Below, in pieces: positions 41,007 through 49,829 of a stretch of DNA of 64,000 bases. Source of the DNA: Lachnospiraceae bacterium. GTDB taxonomy: Bacteria; Bacillota; Clostridia; Lachnospirales; Lachnospiraceae. The stretch is from positions 186,001 through 250,000 of the forward strand of contig CABIXN010000002.1 in NCBI GenBank assembly GCA_902362715.1, written 5' to 3'. Positions within the stretch are counted from its first letter, which is position 1, and the number at the start of each line of letters is the position of its first letter. The notes beneath the pieces are model-generated. The model did no database searches. It had not been told where the DNA came from and was given only the letters and a program-made list of their open reading frames with translations. A program made the translations under genes and the position numbers.

Positions 41007-41450
41007 ATGTTAAGACCAGGTGTTTATTCAGATAATTTTGTTGAGAATTTGTTTGATGAATTTTTCAGGGATCCGTTTTTTAGCACTGGTAAGATAAGAA
41101 GTGTAGATAAAATGCGCACGGACATTCAGGATTTGGAAGACAGGTATCAGATTGAGATGGATCTGCCCGGATTTTCCAGGGAAGATGTCAGAGCTGAACT
41201 AAAAGGCGGTTATCTGACAATCAGGGCCAGCAGGGCAAATACAAAAGAAGATCAGGAGGATGGCTGCCGTTATATCCGAAGGGAGCGTTATTCCGGACAT
41301 TACCAGAGAAGCTTTTTTGTGGGCGATGCAGTAACTCAGGATGATATTAAAGCGAAATTTAAAGATGGAGTGTTGACTCTGCAGGTTCCCAAAATGGAGA
41401 AAAAGCCACAGGTGGATGAGACGAAATATATTTCTATTGAAGGTGAATAA
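41007..41450 (+). CDS. hsp20: small heat-shock protein Hsp20
   Basis: A 147-residue alpha-crystallin family chaperone. The conserved domain covers about residues 37-135: YQIEMDLPGFSREDVRAELKGGYLTIRAS, then the A-x-x-x-n-G-v-L motif as IKAKFKDGVLTLQVPK. The N-terminal arm has FDEFFRDPFF. It holds unfolding proteins and assembles into large oligomers. The ATG at 41007 follows AGAAAGAAGG. Its promoter sits in a CIRCE-like repeat, so heat induction through HrcA is expected. Confidence 0.94.
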   Translation: MLRPGVYSDNFVENLFDEFFRDPFFSTGKIRSVDKMRTDIQDLEDRYQIEMDLPGFSREDVRAELKGGYLTIRASRANTKEDQEDGCRYIRRERYSGHYQRSFFVGDAVTQDDIKAKFKDGVLTLQVPKMEKKPQVDETKYISIEGE

Positions 41451-41530
41451 GCAGATGATATTGCGGCCGTGTCAGGATTGCCGGATTTGAAAGCAAGATA
41501 AAAGGTGAGACGCGCATGCACAGCTAATAA

Positions 41531-41582
41531 GAGGACATCGTTTAGAGCCGCCTTACATGGGGGTGAAGCGATGTCCTTTTAT
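41531..41582 (+). terminator. terminator of hsp20
   Basis: GGACATCG (41533-41540) pairs with CGATGTCC (41569-41576), then TTTTATT. It runs up to the stop codon of the convergent small gene. Confidence 0.8.
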
Positions 41583-41782
41583 TATACTGCCTGTTTTCTT
41601 CGCCTTTGAACCGAATAATATGGGCATTGAACAATAGAACAGCGGAAACTCTGTTTGCAGCTGCGACAGCAGTCCTGGCAGATTTCATTATATTGTATCT
41701 GATGATGTTCGTTCATCAGGAAATCTGCATCAGATAGTGCAATTCCATAAAGATATTCTGTTAAATCTAATTGTTCATACAT
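41582..41782 (-). CDS. small cysteine-rich protein of unknown function
   Basis: A 66-residue protein. The N-terminal half is acidic (MYEQLDLTEYLYGIALSDADFLMNEHH). The C-terminal half is rich in cysteines and basic residues, with CQDCCRSCKQ and RCSIVQCPYY: six cysteines in 19 residues, probably a zinc- or iron-sulfur-binding knuckle. AAAGGA lies eight bases before this ATG; a longer frame to 41848 has no ribosome site. I do not know the family. Confidence 0.62.
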   Translation of the reverse strand: MYEQLDLTEYLYGIALSDADFLMNEHHQIQYNEICQDCCRSCKQSFRCSIVQCPYYSVQRRRKQAV

Positions 41783-41985
41783 AAGAAGTATCCTTTCTCT
41801 TCCATAATTTAAAATGAAAGTAAAACATACTGTTACAGAAATTTTCATATTCCAGTTATATTTTATAAAATAAAGCAGATTTTCAGGATAATTATACCAT
41901 AGAAATGTTTTTGTGGTAAAATTATTTTTATGGTATACGAAGGGCCGAATGTATTAGAATTTTTATGGAGAACAGGAGAGAGGCT

Positions 41986-42546
41986 ATGAAGTTTAAAAAT
42001 ATAAATAAGTTAAATGAAGGAGCATATATAACCCGCTATGATATCACTTATGAAACTAAGGCAGGGGGAGAAAAGGTTTATGAGATGATAAGCAGGGATA
42101 AGAATATAAAGGATCAGGGCGGTCTGCTGAAGGAGGGGGCAGATGCGGTTGTATTAATTATACATGATGAGAGTGGTGAAAAAATACTTTTGAATCGTGA
42201 ATACCGTATGGCGGCAGGGCGCTGGGTGTATAATTTTCCGGCGGGACTGATTGAACCGGGAGAAAGTCCCCAGGAAAGCGCAGAACGGGAACTTTGGGAA
42301 GAGACGGGATTAAAGCTGCTGCATATAGATGACTGGATGTTTGAAAGTTACAGTGCAGTAGGATTTTCCAATGAAAAAAATGTATGTGTTGTGGGGACTG
42401 CAGCAGGAACGTTTGCTGAAAGTACAGATCCCACAGAAGAAATTAAGGCGGGATGGTATACAAAAGAAGCTGTTGGCAGTCTGTTAAAAGATCAGCATTT
42501 CGCAGCCAGGACACAGGCTTATTGCTACCTGTGGTCCAGGCAGTAA
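41986..42546 (+). CDS. NUDIX hydrolase (ADP-ribose pyrophosphatase-like)
   Basis: A 186-residue hydrolase. The Nudix box is G-L-I-E-P-G-E-S-P-Q-E-S-A-E-R-E-L-W-E-E followed by TG, matching GX5EX7REUXEEXGU. The upstream LNREYRMAAGRWVYNFPAG fits the ADP-ribose/nucleoside-diphosphate-sugar branch. It cleaves X-P-P-nucleoside bonds using magnesium. The ATG at 41986 follows AGGAGAGAGG. The next gene starts ten bases after its stop. Confidence 0.9.
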   Translation: MKFKNINKLNEGAYITRYDITYETKAGGEKVYEMISRDKNIKDQGGLLKEGADAVVLIIHDESGEKILLNREYRMAAGRWVYNFPAGLIEPGESPQESAERELWEETGLKLLHIDDWMFESYSAVGFSNEKNVCVVGTAAGTFAESTDPTEEIKAGWYTKEAVGSLLKDQHFAARTQAYCYLWSRQ

Positions 42547-42556
42547 GAGGGAGTGA

Positions 42557-43690
42557 ATGAACCAGACAGAGTTTGAAAAATATAAAAAATATCTTCCCGG
42601 TATGACAAAGGATTGTTCTAAAGAATTTTTAAAACTTGCCCGTATCATACAAGAGCAGGTGCTGGATATCTGGAAAGGAGAGGATCAGAATTATTATGCA
42701 GCGTTTGTGATGAATGATTCGGTAGAAAGCTTTCTGATATTTGAGGACGCCGTAATGACCGGTGTATTTGAGAAGGATATCACAGAGGAGACGACAGCAG
42801 CTCTTTCAGTGGAGGAGGAAAGCTATGTCCTGGCAGTACGGCAGGGAAATAGAAATAGTTTTACTCTGCGTTTTAGAGAACTTGCTTTTCGGATTCAGAC
42901 ATATCAGTATCATGAGGTTGTCCACGTTTGGGTAAAAGGTGAAGAGCATCTGCGGCAGTTGGTATATCAGCTTGGAATTATAAAAGATAAAGCGGAGTTT
43001 TTACCCAGGGATTGCTGCAGCAGAAAGGAACGCCAGCTGATCAAGCTGTTGGAATTCGCACCACTGCGCGGCTGGTATTTTGTTCCCTGGGAAGAAGACA
43101 GCGTGTTTGAATCAACGGATGCGGGGATAGATGCATTCTTGGAATTTGCAGATCTTGCCAATGACGATATACTGAAGCGGCAGGTTTTAAAGTATCAAAG
43201 GTGCAGCAAAGGCAGGCAGAGACAGAGACGCAGGCTGGAGAAACGCATTCATTGTATGCTGAATCAGTCAGAGCATTTACCGGTATATGAGCTGCTTAGG
43301 GAAGAATTAGATGAGGCATCAAAAGTCTATGAAAAACGGAGCTTCGGAGCTGCAAAGGACCACATTATAGAACAAAAGCGTATAGAAATTGCAGAATTGT
43401 TTGAAGAAAATGGGTTTCATGGGATATATCCATGGTTTTATAAAACGGAGGAGAAGATTAATATATCCTGCAGAATATACGAGGAGCAGCCCTTTGTAAA
43501 TGGCGGAACGAGCCAGTACCGCTTTTATTATTTCTGGTCTGAAACAGAACAGAATCAAAAAAAGGATCGCGCCTTCCATATAAATGAAGGATTTTTCCAG
43601 GGGGCCGGCCGGGTAAATAAAATCCAGGCGGAGGATATATCCTGGGAAAATCTTAAACACGATATGATAAAAAATGTAAATAAGATATAA
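42557..43690 (+). CDS. protein of unknown function (DUF3878-like)
   Basis: A 377-residue soluble protein, charged throughout, with no signal peptide or membrane segment. A very basic patch (KGRQRQRRRLEKRIH, about residues 217-231) lies in its middle. Length and composition resemble the clostridial DUF3878 group, but I cannot confirm that by eye. It is probably cotranscribed with the NUDIX gene. No catalytic motif is visible. Confidence 0.55.
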   Translation: MNQTEFEKYKKYLPGMTKDCSKEFLKLARIIQEQVLDIWKGEDQNYYAAFVMNDSVESFLIFEDAVMTGVFEKDITEETTAALSVEEESYVLAVRQGNRNSFTLRFRELAFRIQTYQYHEVVHVWVKGEEHLRQLVYQLGIIKDKAEFLPRDCCSRKERQLIKLLEFAPLRGWYFVPWEEDSVFESTDAGIDAFLEFADLANDDILKRQVLKYQRCSKGRQRQRRRLEKRIHCMLNQSEHLPVYELLREELDEASKVYEKRSFGAAKDHIIEQKRIEIAELFEENGFHGIYPWFYKTEEKINISCRIYEEQPFVNGGTSQYRFYYFWSETEQNQKKDRAFHINEGFFQGAGRVNKIQAEDISWENLKHDMIKNVNKI

Positions 43691-43750
43691 GAAAAGGACA
43701 GCGATTCACCATAAACGGAAGGGGCTGTCCTTTATTTGTGTTATATGCAT

Positions 43751-43820
43751 TTACAGCTCTTCTAAAAGCTGTACCTGATATCCGTCAGGGTCATTGATAA
43801 AGGAGGCATATTGACAGAAT
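43751..43820 (-). pseudogene. C-terminal remnant of a VOC/lactoylglutathione-lyase gene
   Basis: Read on the minus strand, about 22 codons give QYASFINDPDGYQVQLLEEL and a stop. That is the usual end of glyoxalase-I-like proteins, where the Glu in the last strand is a metal ligand. The frame has no domain upstream of it: sequence before this point is intergenic and leads into the rrf2 gene. It is a leftover of a deleted gene. Confidence 0.7.
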
Positions 43821-43870
43821 AACAACAATAACCTATAATTTTTGTATGAATTAGAAGGAGAGGTGAAATT

Positions 43871-44281
43871 ATGCTAATCTCAACAAAGGGAAGATATGCA
43901 CTGCGTATTATGATAGATCTTGCTCAGCATCAGAATGAGGGATATATTCCACTGAAAGATATCGCCATGCGTCAGGAAATTTCGGAAAAATATTTGGAAA
44001 GTATTATTTCAACATTGAGTAAAGGCCGGTTCGTATCAGGTATCCGCGGCAAGGGCGGGGGATATAAGCTTACTAGAAAGATAGAAGATTATACCGTTGG
44101 CAGTATTGTAGAACTTACAGATAAGACACTTTCGCCGGTTTCATGTCTGGAGCATAAAGAAAATTACTGTGAACGTGCACCTCAATGTAAAACGCTTCCT
44201 GTGTGGGAAAAACTGGATCAACTGATACATGACTATTTAAATAGTGTTACATTAAAGGATGTTTTGGAAGGTAATGTATAA
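43871..44281 (+). CDS. Rrf2 family regulator (CymR/IscR-like)
   Basis: A 136-residue regulator that starts MLISTKGRYALRIMIDLAQH, with the reading helix in ISEKYLESIISTLSKGRFVSGIRGKGGGYKLTR. Its position just before O-acetylhomoserine sulfhydrylase and cysteine synthase resembles CymR, which controls cysteine metabolism in Firmicutes together with CysK. However, it keeps three cysteines (CLEHKENYCERAPQC) as in IscR, so a cluster-bound form is possible. AGAAGGAGAGG precedes the ATG. Confidence 0.87.
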   Translation: MLISTKGRYALRIMIDLAQHQNEGYIPLKDIAMRQEISEKYLESIISTLSKGRFVSGIRGKGGGYKLTRKIEDYTVGSIVELTDKTLSPVSCLEHKENYCERAPQCKTLPVWEKLDQLIHDYLNSVTLKDVLEGNV

Positions 44282-44287
44282 AAACCT

Positions 44288-44316
44288 ATTGACAAAGTAG
44301 GGATATAAGATTATAT
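44288..44316 (+). promoter_or_regulatory. promoter of the sulfur amino acid genes
   Basis: TTGACA (44288-44293), 17 bases, then TATATT (44311-44316). It starts seven bases after the rrf2 stop, so the biosynthetic genes have their own start. I saw no riboswitch-like terminator in the 119 bases to the next gene. Confidence 0.65.
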
Positions 44317-44435
44317 TATAATGCATGAAACATATAAAACAGATAGGAATAGTGTAAAATCAAAAACAGAAATTATCATCTAAAGCATGAATAGTTCCGG
44401 AGGATTTTGCATTACCGGAAAAGGAGAGTTGAAAA

Positions 44436-45725
44436 ATGGATGGAAGAGATTACAAATTTGAGACACTACAGCTTCATGTTGGGCAGGAACAGCCAGATCC
44501 GGCGACGGATGCGCGTGCTGTGCCTATTTATGCGACCACTTCTTATGTGTTTAAAGATTCCGATCAGGCGGCTAACCGGTTTGGACTGCGGGAAGGGGGA
44601 AATATCTATACAAGACTGATGAATCCAACATCAGATGTATTTGAACAAAGGATGGCAGCCTTAGAAGGCGGTGCGGCGGCGTTGGCTACGGCCAGCGGTT
44701 CAGCGGCAATTACCTATGCAGTTCAGAATATTGCCCGGGCAGGCGATCATATTGTATCTTCTACAAATCTCTATGGAGGAACTTACAATTTGTTTGCAAA
44801 TACTCTAAAGGAGCAGGGAATCAGCACTACCTTTGCAGATCCGTCCAATCCGGCGAATTTTGAAAACGCAATCAAAGAAAATACAAAATTATTATATGCG
44901 GAAACCCTCGGGAATCCAAACTCGGATGTCCTGGATCTGGAAGCTGTATCAGAAATTGCTCACAGACATGGAATCCCGCTTATTGTGGACAGTACATTTG
45001 CAACGCCGTATCTGCTTCGGCCTATAGAGCATGGAGCAGATGTTGTAGTGCACTCGGCCACAAAATTTATCGGTGGACATGGTACGGTTATGGGAGGAGT
45101 AATTGTAGACTCAGGAAGGTTTGACTGGGCCGGGAATGATAAGTTTCCGGGACTTTCACAACCAAATCCGTCTTATCATGGGGTTGTTTTTACAGAAGCA
45201 TGCAAAAATCTTGCATATATTATGAAGATAAGAACTACTTTAATGAGAGATCAGGGTGCAGCGATTTCACCATTTAATTCTTTTCTCCTTCTTCAGGGGC
45301 TGGAAACATTATCACTGAGAGTTGAACGCCATGTGGAGAATGCATTAAAGGTTGTAGATTACTTAAAACAGCATCCGCAGGTGGAAAAGGTAAACCATCC
45401 GTCTCTGGCAGAGGGAAGGGCGTTAGAACTCTACCGGACCTATTTCCCCAAAGGCGCTGCATCCATTTTCACTTTTGAAATAAAAGGCGGCAGCCGGGAA
45501 GCAAAAAAGTTTACAGAAAGTCTGAAACTGTTTTCTCTGCTGGCAAATGTAGCAGATGTAAAATCGCTGGTAATCCATCCGGCCTCCACCACTCATTCCC
45601 AGTTATCAGACCAGGAGCTTTTGGCTTGCGGAATCAAGCCAAATACGGTACGGCTTTCTATTGGAACAGAACATATAGATGATATTATTGCTGATCTGGA
45701 ACAGGGATTTTTGGCAGTAAAATAA
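44436..45725 (+). CDS. metY: O-acetylhomoserine sulfhydrylase
   Basis: A 429-residue PLP enzyme of the Cys/Met metabolism family. The PLP lysine lies in [18 protein letters not shown] (about residue 208). The N-terminal [34 protein letters not shown] and the long central insertion with [20 protein letters not shown] are characteristic of MetY rather than MetB or MetC. It makes homocysteine from O-acetylhomoserine and sulfide. It is followed by cysK and preceded by a Rrf2 regulator, so the locus handles sulfide assimilation. GGAGAG lies before the ATG. Confidence 0.93.
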   Translation: MDGRDYKFETLQLHVGQEQPDPATDARAVPIYATTSYVFKDSDQAANRFGLREGGNIYTRLMNPTSDVFEQRMAALEGGAAALATASGSAAITYAVQNIARAGDHIVSSTNLYGGTYNLFANTLKEQGISTTFADPSNPANFENAIKENTKLLYAETLGNPNSDVLDLEAVSEIAHRHGIPLIVDSTFATPYLLRPIEHGADVVVHSATKFIGGHGTVMGGVIVDSGRFDWAGNDKFPGLSQPNPSYHGVVFTEACKNLAYIMKIRTTLMRDQGAAISPFNSFLLLQGLETLSLRVERHVENALKVVDYLKQHPQVEKVNHPSLAEGRALELYRTYFPKGAASIFTFEIKGGSREAKKFTESLKLFSLLANVADVKSLVIHPASTTHSQLSDQELLACGIKPNTVRLSIGTEHIDDIIADLEQGFLAVK

Positions 45726-45741
45726 AAGGAGTGTGAATGAC

Positions 45742-46674
45742 ATGTCTGAAATTTATACATCAATTGACCAGCTGGTAGGAAAAACACCACTGCTGGAACT
45801 GACACATATAGAAAAAGAATACAATTTAGAGGCCAGAATACTGGCAAAGCTGGAATACTTTAATCCAGCGGGCTCTGTGAAAGACAGAATAGCAAAAGCT
45901 ATGATTGATGAGGCAGAACAGAAGGGACAGTTAAAGCCTGGCAGTGTGATTATTGAGCCTACTTCCGGAAATACGGGAATCGGGCTGGCGTCTGTTGCAG
46001 CTGCCAGGGGCTACCAGATTATCATCGTTATGCCGGAAACCATGTCTGTGGAACGGCGGAAACTGATGATGGCGTATGGCGCGCGGCTGGTTTTAACAGA
46101 AGGTGCAAAGGGCATGAAAGGAGCCATCGAAAAGGCGAAAGAGCTGGCGGAGGAAATCCCCGGAAGTTTTATCCCGGGACAGTTTGTAAATCCGGCTAAT
46201 CCGGAGATTCACAGGAAAACAACGGGACCGGAAATTTATAAAGATACGGACGGAAAAATAGATATATTTGTGGCAGGCATAGGAACTGGCGGAACAATAA
46301 CCGGTGTCGGCCAGTACTTAAAAGCTGCAAACCCTCGTATTCAGGTAGTTGCAGTAGAGCCGAAAGATTCACCGGTTTTATCTGCCGGTGTGTCGGGAAG
46401 TCATAAAATTCAGGGAATTGGGGCCGGTTTTGTGCCGGAGGTACTAGACCAGGAAGTTTATGATGAAATTATTACTGTTGATAATGAAGATGCTTTTTCA
46501 ACAGGACGTGAGATCGGGAAAAAAGAAGGTGTGTTAGTAGGAATTTCTTCAGGAGCTGCTTTATGGGCAGCAGTATCCTTAGCAAAACGCCCGGAAAACA
46601 AGGGAAAAACAATTGTAGCTTTGCTTGCGGATACCGGAGAGAGATATCTTTCAACACCATTATTTGAAGAATAG
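45742..46674 (+). CDS. cysK: cysteine synthase A (O-acetylserine sulfhydrylase)
   Basis: A 310-residue PLP enzyme. The PLP lysine is in [11 protein letters not shown] (about residue 43). The substrate loop reads [11 protein letters not shown], the phosphate loop is GTGGTITG, and [11 protein letters not shown] closes the site. It makes cysteine from O-acetylserine and sulfide and, in many Firmicutes, also binds a Rrf2 regulator (CymR). The ATG at 45742 is ten bases after AAAGGAG; a GTG at 45733 touches that site. It follows metY by 16 bases. Confidence 0.95.
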   Translation: MSEIYTSIDQLVGKTPLLELTHIEKEYNLEARILAKLEYFNPAGSVKDRIAKAMIDEAEQKGQLKPGSVIIEPTSGNTGIGLASVAAARGYQIIIVMPETMSVERRKLMMAYGARLVLTEGAKGMKGAIEKAKELAEEIPGSFIPGQFVNPANPEIHRKTTGPEIYKDTDGKIDIFVAGIGTGGTITGVGQYLKAANPRIQVVAVEPKDSPVLSAGVSGSHKIQGIGAGFVPEVLDQEVYDEIITVDNEDAFSTGREIGKKEGVLVGISSGAALWAAVSLAKRPENKGKTIVALLADTGERYLSTPLFEE

Positions 46675-46747
46675 ACGATTCTCAATGGTATTTGTAAACA
46701 AGGAAATTTTCTTATTATTGGAAATAAATCTTATCCCCCTATATCTG

Positions 46748-46792
46748 AAAAGAGATCGCACCAGTCTGCTTGAATGGTACGATCTCTTTTTG
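46748..46792. terminator. bidirectional terminator after cysK
   Basis: AAAAGAGATCG (46748-46758) pairs with CGATCTCTTTTT (46780-46791), with ACCA/TGGT extending it. T-tracts lie on both strands, so it also ends the convergent dehydratase-like operon. Confidence 0.9.
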
Positions 46793-46809
46793 ATGTGGAA
46801 ACAAATCAA

Positions 46810-47766
46810 TTATGATTCTGCTTTAACTTCTCCTCTTTCGCAGCGATTTCCCCAGGAATCAATCAATTCGCTGTTTCTATATACACAGATAACCTCGCAG
46901 TGATTTGCGCAGTGAGGGCAGACCACCTCTTTTGTGACAAAATCCATATCGGCTATATCAAAGGTAAAATCTTTTTCAATACCACTGCCTAAAGCAAGGA
47001 TGGCGGCACCGTAACAGCCCATAAGATGCCCATTATCATCTACAATGATTTTTTGGTTAAGAGAATCGGAAAATGCTTTAACTACTCCTTCATTCTTGCT
47101 GACACCCCCCTGAAAAACAATGGGAGGAAGGATCTTCTTCCCTTTTCCGATGTTATTCAGATAGTTGTTGGCAACAGCATTGCATAATCCCGCGATGATG
47201 TCTTCTTTTCTGTGGCCCATCTGAATTTTGTGAACCAGATCGGATTCGGCAAATACGGTACAGCGGGCGGCAATAGGGGTAGGATTGCTGCTGGAGAGAG
47301 CGATTTTTCCAAATTCATTGACTTCAACGCCCAGACGTCTTGCCTGACTGGAAAGAAATGAACCGGTTCCGGCAGCGCATAATGTGTTCATGGCATAGTC
47401 TACAGCAACACCGTTTTCAACACAGATAATTTTGGAATCCTGCCCGCCGATTTCCAGAATTGTTCGGACATCTGGATGAAGGGTGGTGGTACCCACGGCG
47501 TGAGCAGTGATTTCATTTTTTACAATGCTGGCATTGCACATGGCGCCTACCAGCTTTCGTGCGCTGCCGGTTGTGCCGGCTGCCACAACCTTATAAGTAT
47601 CCTGGTCAAGCATTTCTCCCAGCTTGGAAATAACCTTTTTTGAGGCGCCCATAGGGTTGCCTTCCGTCCAGATATAGATACTTGCCAGAATATTTTTGTC
47701 TTCATCTATTATAACGCCTTTTGTGGAAATGGAACCGATGTCGATTCCAAGGTATGCTTTTTTCAA
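46810..47766 (-). CDS. 2-hydroxyacyl-CoA dehydratase activator-like ATPase (BadF/HgdC family)
   Basis: A 318-residue ATPase of the acetate-kinase/Hsp70 fold. ATP motifs are GIDIGSISTKGVIIDE (about residues 6-21) and EIGGQDSKII. The cluster cysteines that sit at the dimer interface lie in NTLCAAGTGSF and AARCTVFAESD. The C-terminal tail adds CPHCANHCEVIC and a further Cys, found in activators paired with double-cubane proteins. It uses ATP to push one electron to very low potential onto its partner. It is the last gene of the operon, overlapping the previous one by four bases. Confidence 0.87.
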   Translation of the reverse strand: MKKAYLGIDIGSISTKGVIIDEDKNILASIYIWTEGNPMGASKKVISKLGEMLDQDTYKVVAAGTTGSARKLVGAMCNASIVKNEITAHAVGTTTLHPDVRTILEIGGQDSKIICVENGVAVDYAMNTLCAAGTGSFLSSQARRLGVEVNEFGKIALSSSNPTPIAARCTVFAESDLVHKIQMGHRKEDIIAGLCNAVANNYLNNIGKGKKILPPIVFQGGVSKNEGVVKAFSDSLNQKIIVDDNGHLMGCYGAAILALGSGIEKDFTFDIADMDFVTKEVVCPHCANHCEVICVYRNSELIDSWGNRCERGEVKAES

Positions 47767-48911
47767 GATTCTGTTACTTCCTTTCTCATCTCAATCATAT
47801 CATAAAATGCCTCCAGACGGGTTTCGATTCCAGTATCGCTGGTCTGGGTATCGTAGTTTAGATATAAAATTGGAATTTTATAGTCCGCACTGATATTGTG
47901 CAGAACCGGAACGGCATCCATTTCCGGTGTACAGCCAAATGATTTTACATGGATTAATCCGTCATAACCCCGTTTTGCATATTCCTCTGCTAGTGCGATT
48001 GTTGAGATGGCAGAACTGCCCATATCAAATTTTGTGTAACGGCCGGCCTGTTTCACCTGAATTTTATGCCAGATTGACGACGGAAATTTACGGATATCAT
48101 AGGTCAGATAATGTTTTAGTTTTTTTATGGTGCTTCTATCAGGACAGACAACCACACTGTTAGAAAGGTTCATCCAGCGATGGACTTCAGCGCCCAGCTT
48201 GGCAATTTTTGCTTCAATTTCATGGTTTGAGTATGGATCCATAATGGTAAAATATTCTCCGATTACTCCTACCCGAAGGGGATGCTCTGGTTTTTTTATT
48301 GGAATCTGTTTCATAGTTTCCATTACCCATTTGTATGCGCGATTGACATCTTTTAGGCCCTTTGCCTGCCGCAGTCTTGAAAGGTATTCTTTATGAGCCC
48401 GTTCAAAATCACCGTCATTTTTTTCAAATCCCATATTCTGGCGCATATAATCTTCTGTTTTATCAATCTGAATTACCATTTTCGCAGTGGCCGGAAGGGC
48501 CCGTACTACTTTCAACAGACTGGTTTTGGGGGCTATTTCTTTCATGCCTTTATAAAGGCCAAGCAGGTTGTGATACCGGGCAATGGTTATATTCAGCATT
48601 TTGAACTGGTAACCCAGGTCTTTTAGAATCTGTTCGTGAAGCTCACCGTAATAGCCAAGCCGGCAGGTGCCGCCGGTCTGAACTAAAACATTAGCGCCCT
48701 TTTCCAGGGCTTCAATGTAGCAGCCCATCATACATTTAAAGGGGGCGCATACGAAATCTGGACTGTTCTGGCTGCCGATTTCAATGGTACGTTTTGTCAT
48801 TGGAGGCGGAGCAACATAAGCTTCGCCCAGACCGTGCATCACGAAATGGCGGATGGGAATATCATAGCTGCCCAGCTGAGGATAAGAGAGTTTGTACTGT
48901 GGCTGATCCAT
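47763..48911 (-). CDS. 2-hydroxyacyl-CoA dehydratase D-component-like protein
   Basis: A 382-residue protein related to HgdB-type subunits and to the C-terminal part of DUF2229/acyl-CoA-dehydratase-activase-related proteins. Likely cluster cysteines are in CAPFKCMMGCYIEALEKGANVLVQTGGTCRLGYYGE (about residues 57-91) and KSFGCTPEMDAVPVL. A similar ending, GIETRLEAFYDMIEMRK, is shared with the protein encoded before it (GIETRLESFVDIIRFRK). With its neighbour it probably forms the reductase core, possibly with a double-cubane cluster. It overlaps both flanking genes by one to four bases. Confidence 0.8.
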   Translation of the reverse strand: MDQPQYKLSYPQLGSYDIPIRHFVMHGLGEAYVAPPPMTKRTIEIGSQNSPDFVCAPFKCMMGCYIEALEKGANVLVQTGGTCRLGYYGELHEQILKDLGYQFKMLNITIARYHNLLGLYKGMKEIAPKTSLLKVVRALPATAKMVIQIDKTEDYMRQNMGFEKNDGDFERAHKEYLSRLRQAKGLKDVNRAYKWVMETMKQIPIKKPEHPLRVGVIGEYFTIMDPYSNHEIEAKIAKLGAEVHRWMNLSNSVVVCPDRSTIKKLKHYLTYDIRKFPSSIWHKIQVKQAGRYTKFDMGSSAISTIALAEEYAKRGYDGLIHVKSFGCTPEMDAVPVLHNISADYKIPILYLNYDTQTSDTGIETRLEAFYDMIEMRKEVTES

Positions 48912-49828
48912 CAGATTGCGGCCTCCTTTCTAAAACGTATAATATCTACAAAGCTTTCTAGTCTCGTTTCAATGCCGGCATTTCCATCCTGACTGTCCAG
49001 AAGAAGATTTAATATGGGACGGTCTTTTATACGCCGGATAATCATCTCGTTGAGCATGGAATCCGGTCCGCATGGAAAGGCGGTAATCAAAATAATACCA
49101 TCCACGGCGTCATGGTATTGGGCGATTGCCCCCACCAGTTCGCGGTTCATGATCCAGGGAACATCTCTGCAGATGGATGTATAATCCTGGCGGGCCTGCT
49201 TTAAGTCTACTGCATCCGCCAGCAGGGGAACGGCATTAAGGTCGTGTAGGTTTTTAATAATTGGTTTCCCGATATATTCGTCATAGAGGTTGTAGCTGTG
49301 TCCTACAATGAGAATTTTGATTCCGTCTTTATCAAGGAGCTGCTGCTGCGCTTGAATTTTTTTCTGCTGAGATTCGGCGGCAGCGGATTTTGCCGTTTCA
49401 TATGCCTTGTAAGCTTCGGCCTTTGTTTTGCCAAGTTCCATGGCCAGAGCAGTATAGGCTTTTTGCTCTGATTTTTTTTGCTGCAGATCTATGTCGCAGG
49501 TGACAAAGTGAAGATCTTTATCGCGAAAGGTGTTTACCGCCATATCATATAAGGCTTCAAAACGGGAGCATAAAATGCCGTCCTTTCCGTAATTAGCAAT
49601 TCTCGGAACAAATACGGCATCGCACCTGCCTTCAAGTGCTGCAATATGGCCGAAAAACAATTTACTGGAAAGGCAATTTTCGTCGATAGAGTAGAGACTG
49701 CCCTCATCTAATATGGTTTTGTCTGTAACAGGGCTTAATACTGTTTCGATGCCAAGCTCCCGGAAAAAGGTTTTCCACAGGGTATCGTAACGGTAATATA
49801 AAAGCGCTCTTGGTATTCCTATTTTCAT
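48911..49828 (-). CDS. DUF2229/HgdB-like reductase subunit
   Basis: A 305-residue protein opening MKIGIPRALLYYRYDTLWKTFF, the standard start of DUF2229 proteins, followed by SIDENCLSSKLFFGHI and DAVFVPRIANYGKDGILCSRFEAL with the expected cysteines. A Lys/Ala/Gln-rich helical insert (about residues 130-165) separates it from the second half, which ends GNAGIETRLESFVDIIRF. In many bacteria this unit is fused with the activator and the next subunit in one long protein; here the three are separate. It follows the acyl-activating gene by one base. Confidence 0.8.
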   Translation of the reverse strand: MKIGIPRALLYYRYDTLWKTFFRELGIETVLSPVTDKTILDEGSLYSIDENCLSSKLFFGHIAALEGRCDAVFVPRIANYGKDGILCSRFEALYDMAVNTFRDKDLHFVTCDIDLQQKKSEQKAYTALAMELGKTKAEAYKAYETAKSAAAESQQKKIQAQQQLLDKDGIKILIVGHSYNLYDEYIGKPIIKNLHDLNAVPLLADAVDLKQARQDYTSICRDVPWIMNRELVGAIAQYHDAVDGIILITAFPCGPDSMLNEMIIRRIKDRPILNLLLDSQDGNAGIETRLESFVDIIRFRKEAAI

Positions 49829-49829
49829 A

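Noticed and set aside
42557-43690. The middle basic patch as a nuclear- or phage-type DNA-binding domain
   Set aside because: No helix-turn-helix, zinc or recombinase motif accompanies it; left as unknown function.
44317-44435. Riboswitch or T-box upstream of metY
   Set aside because: The gap is short, and I see no anti-terminator/terminator pair or recognisable SAM or T-box consensus.
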